Source of the DNA: Lates calcarifer
Taxonomy: Eukaryota > Chordata > Actinopteri > Centropomidae
Reading direction: 5' to 3'
Assembly: GCF_001640805.2 (NCBI RefSeq)
Contig: NC_066848.1
Location: 22,488,159-22,552,158, forward strand
Length of the DNA stretch: 64,000 nt
Shown here piece after piece: positions 50,301-60,900 of this stretch. Positions within the stretch are counted from its first letter, which is position 1. Each line of letters starts with the position of its first letter. A program made the position numbers and the translations under genes. A model generated the notes under the pieces. It did not search any database and had not been told where the DNA came from. It saw only the letters and a program-made list of their open reading frames with translations.

Positions 50301-53300
50301 TATCTCCAGCATGTACAGTACCTACTGTCAAGCATGGTGGAGGCAGGATCATGGTTTGGGGATGCATGCAATGCAGTGCTGCTGGTGTTGGTCATCTGGC
50401 TATCTGTGATGGCACATTGAACTATGCCAAGTATTGTGCCATTCTCGAAACCCACATGCTCCCTTCTGCATGTGCACTGTTCCGTTGAGGTCAAAACAAG
50501 ATAATGCCCCTTGCCATACATCCAGGGCCAGTAGAAGTTGGCTGCAGGAGCACTGTATCCCAGTCTGTTTCAAAGCATAAACCAAAGAATTTAGAAGAAT
50601 TCAAAGCAGTAATCAGAAGATGGACAAGATTACCCCTCAGCAGTGTGAAAGGCTTGTGGGGAACATGATTATTAGGGCTTTACTGTGTGCTAATGGCAGG
50701 GTTACTAAATATTAATTTGATGATGTGATGTTTTATTTATTTTTTGTTCAGTTTTGAACACATTCTGTTATTTGTTGACTTTGATACTGACAATGTTGAG
50801 AACTGACATATTGAAAGAATTTAGTTTTGTTTTTTGTTTTTCTTGTAAGCAATAAACAAAAAAAATATCATTTGTATTTGTTTGTGTCTGTCTAATGCAG
50901 CCACACCTTTTGAAACACAAAAAAGATTTTCCCCCAAATATTTCATGATAATATTTGAGATTCTATAAAATTTTAAGGGTGTCCGAAAACTTTTTTCCAC
51001 CACTGTATATGTGTTAATAATAATAATACTAATAATAATACATACAATTTCTATAGCGCTTTTCAAGACACTCCAAGATGCCTAACAATATAACAAAAGA
51101 AAAGAGAAACAGTAAAAAGAAATAGGTAAATTAAATAAAGTGACAGGTGCCAGGGTGAACAGGTGGGTTTTGATTAATGATTTGAAGGTCTGTGTGTTGG
51201 CCCTGCAATGGACTGGCGATCCATGTAGGGTGTACCCCGCCTCTGGCCCAATGTCAGCTGGGATAAGCTCCAGCACCAGTATAGATAATTGATGATGGAT
51301 GGCTTACAGATGACAGTGCATGCACCATGCACACACACATAGTGTGTGTGTCTTATACAGACACACACACACACACACACACACTGAAAAAAAAGTTGTT
51401 GATGTTTTTGCCCCCTGGTCCACATCTACAGCAATTTCAACCAAATGGTGGGAACGTATGAAGAGCTTCAGGCTTACTTGAAGGAGTATGTGGAGGAACT
51501 CTCCAGGAGTGATGAGAGAAGAAATGCTCTGTGAGTGACTAATCAAGATTCCCTTTAAGGAGATGATGGTGGTGAATTATTGTATTTTTTGTAGTCATTA
51601 CTTGACATTATTATTATTTCCAGTTTTAATGGTGATAAGCTGATTTGAAGTTTAGTTTATAAATAAGTCAGTCTATGCCTTTAAGCAGTTTGTTATTCCT
51701 CCATCAGACCCCACTCACCTCAGACTGACTCTGCTGAGGCCCAGGAGCTGAGGATGCTCAGAGAGAGAATCGCTCTCCTCCCTCCACACCAGCCTTTCCA
51801 GGAGCTTGAGGTCATAGCTACACTGGGCATGGGAGGATTTGGACGAGTGGAGCTGGTGAGCTGCAGCAACTCAATAATGTCCCAACTCTCACTTGACATT
51901 AGTCATCTCTCCTTTATATAGGAAATGATTCAGCTAGATTCAATCCACCATGTTTGTGTTGCTGAATCCTGATCTTGTCGTTTTTATCGTTTAATACTGA
52001 CCCACCTATTGATGTTCATCATCTCTTTGAGCAAATACACAATAATAACATTATGACCACTGGTGGATAAAGTGAATAACATCGATCATCTTGTTATAAC
52101 ACAATGTTCTGCTGAGGAACCTTCGGTCCTAACATTCATTTGGACATTACCACCCACCTAAATATTGTCACAAAACAAGCACACACCCAGGGCCGGTTTT
52201 TGCTATGGGCAATGTGGGCGACCGCCCAGGGCGCAATCTATGTGAGGGCGCACAAGGGCGCACGAGCGCCCTCAAAAAAAACAAAGTATAAAAAAAAACT
52301 AAACTCAAAACAAAACTCGCCAGTTTTCTAGACTACCGCTCATTTCCATGTCAAGTTAGTGGAGTGGGCGCTGGGGCCCTCATTGTCACGTCAACTTGCT
52401 GCTGAGAGTCATACAGGTTGTGTGTGTCGACGAGGCAAGGGGGAGGGGGGCGAGGGATAGACTGATGCCAGGCCACACAACACAAACTGCTTCCAAATAA
52501 ATTGTATTTCATAATTAACATAGACCCATATGCCTACATGTAATTGATTGGGTTATGTGAAAAATATAAAAAAAAAAAAAAAAAAAAAATCATCTACGTA
52601 AATTTGTTTCCGTCACATGACTCCAGACTCCGGTTGATTGACGGGTGAACAGACTGTGTTGGCAAAAGGTAATGCGAAAGGTCATGTTATGATGTCGAGT
52701 CTTCAGGGATTTCTCAAGCATGTGCAATTTATATACCGTATTTTATTTATTATTCTTGTTTTTTCTTTGTTCTAGTTACATTTTTGTATTTAATATTCTA
52801 TGTAATAAAATAATACAAATAATATAATATATTGTTGTGTGGGGCCGGGGGGAAGGGATGGTTCGCCCGGGGCACAAATCTAGCCAGGACCGCCTCTGCA
52901 CACACCCTTCCAAATGGCAACATTCCCCAATCTCAGGGGCCTCCCCCAGCTTCATCCTTTTTATTTGGTTAGTGTAGTTTCAGTTGTCAAAAACATTTTA
53001 GTTTAAAAAATGTTTTTTTTTATGTATATGTTCCATTCTGTCAGGACTGTGTCATTTTAGGTTCTGTAATTTCATGGGCCTGATAGTGGTGTTGTACTAG
53101 ACTGTGTTACACTCATACAGTCAGTGTTTATAATCAGTTTAACACCACCATTAAATACATTTGTAAAGAAAATGTTTGGAAACTCTTTTCCCAATTGGAT
53201 GGAAATGGGCCTGATTTGCTGACACTGGTCTTTGTTTGAAAAAACTTTTTTTTTTAAAATGATATTTTCTTTTTTTTTAACTCCATTTTAATCACCTTTC

Positions 53301-54903
53301 ATATACAATCATCAATATTGTACAGGGATTTTTCTAGATTTTTGTTTGATTAAGTATGAAAATTTATTATGAAAAAAACATTTCATTGCAATTTATGGTA
53401 AAGTGGCATTCCAGTGATTCAGCTACATAAAGTTTGCGGACCTGAGAGAGACAAATTTAAAAACAGTGGTTGAAATTAACGTAGCAAAAGTTGAGATATC
53501 CTGACGTTTAGCCCCTTATACAGGTCAAGCTGCAAAAATGCAGTAATTAACACTGGTAACATCACCAGGGTGATTTCTTTAGATTTTAGAAAGCTCTCTC
53601 CAGTGCCATAGAAAACTTCATATAACTGTTTTCACTGATTAAGTAGTGCTCCTCATGGCAATAAAACTGAAATGGAATTGGTGGAGTGCCTTTTTCAAAT
53701 CAAATTTACTTTATAAAACACAAGCACCAAAAAAGCATTCCGTCAATGTTTAGTTGATGTTTTTATGCTATATTGTAATATATTGCTGTATTGCTGTAAT
53801 ATACATTTCTTGTGTCAGTTGAACCCAGGACTGATTGTTAAAGTCTTTCCTCATCGAGCTCCTCTCTGCTGTTTCTCAGGTAAAGCTGAAGGACGAGGAC
53901 ACCACATTTGCATTGAAGTGCATTAAGAAGAAGCACATTGTGGATACGAGACAGCAAGAGCATGTCTACTCTGAAAAAAACATCCTTCAGCAAACTAACT
54001 CAGCGTTTATCATAAGGTGTGGCCACACACAACATTACACATTCAGGTTTCTTTCACAAAGAGCAAGGTGTCATTGTCCACATTATGATAAGGATATGTT
54101 GTGATATTTTCCATGTTGTTCTTGTTGATTAGTTGTTCTCCATAATCTGAGCTGGTAGAAGCATGTAGATGTTGAACAGAGGAGGCTAGACAATGGGTAA
54201 GGTAGCAGATCAATCTCCCTCCAAATTCCTTGAGGAGAAAATAAAATGAAGACTGGTCAGTGTGTTGGTTTCTCAGTGGTGTTGCTAAGGAACCTGCTAG
54301 GGAGAATGCTGCCGACCAGGGTCCCACCACTGCACTGAGATTTATCTGGACTATGACTTTAAAGAACAAAGGTTTTGTGCAAGCAGTCTGTTGACTGTCA
54401 TTCAAAGAGAAAAGTTCAGCCAAAATGTGATGTTCACTCTCCAATTTATTTCACTAATACTACACTCCTCGTACCACTCAGTTTAGTGTCCATAGGCTGA
54501 ACCTGACATGGAATGCTCTGTTGGTTGAGTTGGCTCGGTGTTACACACTGCAGTCAGGTAAAGCTCTAATTAGTGTGTGTCTCAGGGTGCTTTGTTCTCC
54601 TTTTTTGCCCTTTGTGTTTATCACCAACACTGATTGCTATCCATCTGCAGTTCAGTGAAGGAACAATAAAACTCATTAAAACATCACATTGTGTAGTTTA
54701 TTCAGTAGATGTGGGCACACTATAACTTTTGGTGTTTGTACCATATTACAGCAATTTATACCAGAGGAAACATTTTCTGATGAAACAGCAAAGGAGTGCT
54801 GGGGTCTACTGCCTCTGCTGCTGCCTAGTGCTGTCTGAACGTGTTAACAACCACTGAGTCAACTCACCCTACACAAAAAAACTCACATTTTCTTACATAT
54901 TAC

Positions 54904-54986
<83 letters not shown>

Positions 54987-57900
54987 TATTGTATAGTATA
55001 TACTGTGTTGTGTTGATGGTTTAAATCTAGCTCTGGAACCTCTGTGTTTCCATCCTGTTGTGAAGCCTTTAAAAGCTAAACAATGTGATCAGAGCACACT
55101 TACTGACTTACTACACTACTTGCATTAAGAACAAAGTAAGAACCACTTGGATGTCTGTCCATGTGTTTCAGGTTATTCCGAACATTTCGGGATGATAAGT
55201 TTGTCTACATGCTGCTTGAGGTGTGTCTTGGTGGAGAGTTGTGGACTCTGCTGCGGGACATGTGAGTGTATATTCATTATACCTAGAAACTGATATTTAA
55301 AGAATAACTGAACAACAGGGTGAAAAGCAGAGTGTCACTGTCACTGCTCCTCCAGTCCATGTGCCTAAATCTCCTTGGGCAAGATACTGATCGCTCCTGA
55401 TGTGTCATTAGTGTGTGAATGTGTTGAATGTGTTCAAGCATTTTATACATAGCCTAAATGTGTGCACAAATGGGTGAATGTGACCCATAGTGTAAAGTGC
55501 TTTGAGTGGTATGACATGACTAGAAAAAAGCTCTATATAAGTACAGTACATATTTACCATTTACTGCCCTCTCTGGGTCAAAAGTTTCCAGTCTGTTCCA
55601 CTGGTAAAAGTACCAGTGACAACAGCAACAGTGATGTCACAGTGTGCTGGTGCATTCAGACTACACTTCTACCTTACTCCAGTAAGTGGAGAAGTTGGGG
55701 TGCAACAAAAACTATAATCTGCTAAAAGTTGCTGTGAATTCTGATAGCTGAATGGATTGCTGAAGCAATGCTGAAAAATAGCAGAAAAAACAGTTGAAAT
55801 GCAGAAGAAAAGTTGAAAGCCAAAAGTAATCTCTGAAGCAATGCTTAAAATTAAATAGCAATAGCAGAATATATGAATGGAAAAATTGCAGAAAAAGCAA
55901 AATAGTATAAATAGTAAAAAGTAAAATGTCTTCTTGCTTCATTGACCGGAGGAGCCTGGGACTGAACTGCCAACCTTCTGAGCAGGAAACATCCGCTCTA
56001 CTTGGTGCACCACTGAAGCCCACGTTGCTGAGTTCTCGGAAAATTACCATATATATAGATCTCTCCAATACATGGATTTAAAAAGAAAGCTTTTTTGTTG
56101 AGATGTTAGTATTTTCTGTGAACACTTGAGTAGTATACAGCATGTGTCCACACTCCAAACACAACAGGAGGTATGGCGAGTTAAAGATTTGGGAAGCAGA
56201 GGAGACAGTCTGCCTGCAGTTTATTTATATAGCACCAATTCACAACAGAAGTTATCTCAAGGCACTGTACATATAGAGCAGGTCTAGACCATACTCTTTA
56301 TCTTATAAAATTTACAGAGAGACCCAACAAATCCCACCATGAGCAAGCACTAGGTGACTGTGGCAAGGAAAAACTTCCTTTTAAGAGGCAGAAACCTCAA
56401 GCAGAACCAGTTGGGCTTAGACAGGGAGAGGGGGGTGGGGTAAGAGAAAGACAACGTTGCAAATACGCAGTCTAAGTCAAAATGCAAATAGTAATAATAA
56501 TAATAATTATATCTAAAGGAATAATAACGATAGAACATTGAAACATTAATAAACATTAATGAAAGGGTACAACATTAAAAGATCAAAGTCTTGGAAACAT
56601 TTTAAGCCAAAAATGGAGTCTGTACATGCACCTATGCCAGACTGGTAAACTTGCAAAGTTAAGTGTTTTTGAAGAAAGTTGAGGTGAGCTCCCATAGGAT
56701 CCCATTTAAAAAAAAAAAAAAATTATGTGAAATTGCCCATACATAGCAGAAAAAAGCTGAATACAAGCAGAAATGTCCTAGAGGAGTTCAACATTTTGAT
56801 ACTGAATCAGTGAGATGATGTAGGTAAAAAAGCTCCAGAGCAGAAATGTTTTTACCATATATAGTATACAGACACACAACAGATTCCCATTAATTTGCTG
56901 ACCTTTCTGTAACCTGCCCCAGGGGTTGTTTTGATGAGGCCACAGCCAGGTTCTGTACTGGTTGTGTCTTAGAGGCGTTTGATTACCTCCACACTATGGG
57001 CATTGTCTACAGAGATTTGAAACCTGAAAACCTCCTACTGGATGCTGAGGGTTATGTCAAAATGGTAAGTCACTTGTTTAAATACTTAGGTGTAACATTC
57101 TTTGAACAGTGTAAAATATATTGCTAATTCTTCTGCATTTCCTCAGGCAGACTTTGGCTTTGCTAAAAAGATTGGCCTTGGAAAGAAGACATGGACATTC
57201 TGTGGGACACCAGAGTATGTGGCCCCAGAGGTTATCATGAACAAAGGCCATGACTTTGGAGCTGATTGCTGGTCCTTGGGAATCCTCATATTTGAACTTC
57301 TCACTGGCAAGTAAGTAAGTTAGACTTTCCTGCTGTTGTAATTTGAACTTCTTGAAGATGAGAATCTTCAAATTCATTTTTGATTTTCTCAGTTCATTGA
57401 AAAAACGTTGAGTGTGGCAATGATAGCAAATGAACTGACCCAGAGAGAGCACGTAGATGATGAATGGTGAGGGTCTGAGTACTGAGCCTAGGGCCATCCC
57501 GTGGTAGACAGGGACAGGGCCAAAGGAAAAGTCCCTCATACTACAGTGCTGTGGTGAGGTGTCAGTGAGTTGTACTGATGACTCTGACTCTTGCATTGCA
57601 GTTTGTCAACTCTTTTAAGTAACTGAATAAACTCACTTATGTCTATTTCTTCTGAGATGGAAATCGATATTATGTCTGTGTGTTAAGCACAGAGCCTAAG
57701 TCAGGACATGGTTGGCCTAGTTTAGCATAAAGGTAGGAATCAATTTACTGAGCTCCAGCTAAAGTTCAAATAATGCAGATAAGATTGATGTTCTTCTCAT
57801 CTTAGGCCAGGCCACGCTGCCTGCACGGTTTGTGCGTGGCAGTCATAGAATGTCTTGGTTTTCATTTCGTTTAGAGGGGTCACACCTGTGGCCTGTGTCA

Positions 57901-60900
57901 CCTTTTTTTCATGTGTGTTGCACAGAGTTCCCAGCAAAAAAGATGGGGGAACGATGTGTTGTTTGTCATATTGACATCATTGCAGCAACATTACATATAT
58001 CTGATACCTGTCACTGTCACTGGTGGTGAGGGGCAGTGGTTTTCTGGTGCACTCTGTTTCTCTCTCTCTGTGTATCTCTCCCATTCCCTCTCCCTCTTTC
58101 TCACTGAATATGGGTACATTGATTTTATTTAATTCTAAATTCTATTATTCTATTCTATTATTGATGGCCAAGCAGACTCAGTGTAGAAAGGTAGGACAGG
58201 CAGTGGACACACACATGCACGTATATGCTGCAGCAGTTCAGTGAGGTAGCTGTCATGCACATGCAAGGTAGGCAGTGTATCCCAGGCGTCACTTTTACTA
58301 AATAAAGCAAATGAAACATATTTCCCAAAATGGTAAAGTGGTCCTTTAAACACAGCAGTCTGAATTTTTACTGTTGCAATAAACATAGAATGTGAAGACC
58401 TGTTTTCCTTCTAGCCCACCCTTTGTTGGCTCAGACCCCATAAAGATTTACACCATGGTCCTCCATGGCATTGAGAAGGTGGACTTCCCCAAGAGAATAG
58501 GCAAGCATCCTGACGACCTCATCAGGAGACTCTGCAAGTACGGTGAATCACAAACCAGATTTGATTGTGATCAGATATATAGGATGATACTGCTCAGTGA
58601 CTCTTCTTTCAAAAAGAGATAATTATCACTGTGTGAGCTCCCTGCACTTTTTGTTAGAATGTGTGGTGTTTAATAAACATATGCTTAAAGGCATTTAAAC
58701 GAAGTTAAGTGTTGAGTGTGTTAGGTTTGTATTATTCAAAATTTTGACGCCAATATTTTCACTTTTACTGCAAATGAATATCGGCTCCAAATATCGGATA
58801 TAGGCCTCCTTGACTACTAATAATCGGTATCGGCCCTGAAAAAAACATATTGGTCTATCTCTATTCAGAATAACAACTGGATAATTACAGTGCATTCAGA
58901 AAGTATTTAGACTCCTTCACTTTTTTCACATATTATGTTGCAGCCTTGAAAAAAATCCCTCATCAATCTACAATCAATACTCCATAATGACAAAGCAAAA
59001 ACAGACTTTTAGAAGTTTTTGCAGATTTATTCAAAAAGAAAAAACTTAAATATTATATTGATGTAAGTATTTTGACCCTTTACTATGACACTTAAAATTT
59101 AGCTCAAGTGCAAATTCACTTGATTGGCACACACCTGTCTGTACAAGGTCTCACAGGATGGGGAAGGCTACAAAAAAATCTGCTGCATTGAAGATTCCCA
59201 AAAGCACAGTGGCCTCCATAATTCTTAAGTGGAGATTGGAACAACCATGACTCCTCCTAGAGCTGGCCGCCCAGCTAAACTGAGGAGTCAGTGGGGAGGT
59301 ACAGCTGTCACTTCAACACTTCACAGATCTGGGCTGTCATACCCATGTCATACCCAAGAAGAGACAAGGCTATAATCACTGCCAAAGGTACTTCAGTTTA
59401 GTACTGAGTAGGGTATTAATACTGATGTATTGAGTGTAGATTAATGAGGGAAAAAATTGAAAAAATGTGAAGGGGTCTGGAAATGAATGCACTGCATGTC
59501 ACAGTGTTATTATACCAGAGCTAAGAACAACAACCACACCAACATGGGTCATATCACATTTGTCACAAATGTGGCAAGCAGCTCAGTTTGTTTGGACACT
59601 GTTACTACTGCTGGGTTCATTTAGTCTGTGTCATGTGTTAGACTAACTGAATTGTGTCAGGGAATAGCTGTTTCTTTTCAAACAATTAAACCCAACCTTA
59701 AACATCTTTCTTTTCCTCTCAGGCTAAACCCAGTGGAGAGGCTGGGAAACAAAAAGAACGGCATCATTGACATAAAGAAACACAAGTAAGTTTACTCTCC
59801 AAATGATATCATCTCCATTCCTCCATTCATTTTCAGATTAAATTTAAAGAGAATAAAACAGCACAATCTAGAAACTGTTACGTCATTGTCCATCTTTTTT
59901 CTTATATAATTCTTATATAATCATGTATAGTATGGTGTGTTGCTTCCTAGGATGAGATAGCTGAAGAGGCTTAGTTTGTTTGTTTGGCAGCCAGTGATAG
60001 CATTTTGCTTTCTAGCATGTTGGAAGGCATAACCATGCTGACATGGTGTTTCTGTAAGCCTTAACATTATGCTATCTGCTGTTAGCTGGCATGTTGTTGG
60101 ATAATGGTGTTAGACTCAGATATATACTTTGATTGTGTAACACTTAACTCTATCACCGTAGTGATAGAGAAGTTAATGGTAAGTTAATTTGGAAATCGTA
60201 TTACCAAATTAAAATGTCAGCCTCTCTAGCTTGGAGAATGGCAGCTCAATGTCTGGTGGGTCTTTTACACTTTTACTGTGAGAGAGGAAAGGCAGGAACT
60301 CTTCTACCAAAGTTTATGTCATGTGAGGTCAGAAGGTGATGAAAAGGAGGGGTTTCCTCACTAGAATTATTTGCGCTCGGGTTTGTGATTGCACATGCCT
60401 GTCATAGGCCAGAAGTCAAGTGGCAAGTTTTTCCCCACAGAGTTTGAATCATAAGTGGATTGTGATGCTGCTTGCCAAAGGGGATATTCTTGTGAGTCAG
60501 ACATTGTAGGGATCTGCAGTGAGGGTATAATCCTTAATAAATCTATGGTAATATGAGCACAAATCTTCACCTATGCTGTGAGCGTGGTGTTGGCCTGTTA
60601 CATACTTCTGTGGTGTTGACAGGGTAAGGTTTAACACTGTCCTTGGAGATGCCATGAGCTAAAAATATAACAGAGAGCTAAGTGACACCTGGTCCAGCCC
60701 TCCTCTGTTTGAGACCTGCTGACCAGAAGGTGAGAATGAACCCCTGAAGGTACAGCAAATGTTGGAAATCTGGAATGTAGACAATGATCTCATCAAGGTA
60801 AACGGGCACACAGTCCAGAGTAATGTCTGGTGCCTGGAGACTGGTAATGCCTAGGTGGTGCATTGCAGATATCCATGGGGAATATACTAAACTGATACAA

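Larger units (their letters stand above)
49310..51300 (+). repeat. Common teleost repeat interrupted by Tc1 and a LINE/SINE tail
   Basis: The left half (tgtgaggtttgcatgttctc, cagtccaaagacatgcagct, gtaggtgtgaatgtgagtgt) and right half (gtgtgttggccctgcaatgg, actggcgatccatgtagggt, aatgtcagctgggataagct) form one repeat of the 31108 type. A Tc1 sits at 49466-51007 and a fragment with tttctatagcgcttttcaag follows at about 51015-51180. Confidence 0.65.

Noticed and set aside
55935..56030. Possible tRNA gene
   Set aside because: A and B box remnants are present but no complete cloverleaf; it matches the head of the local SINE.
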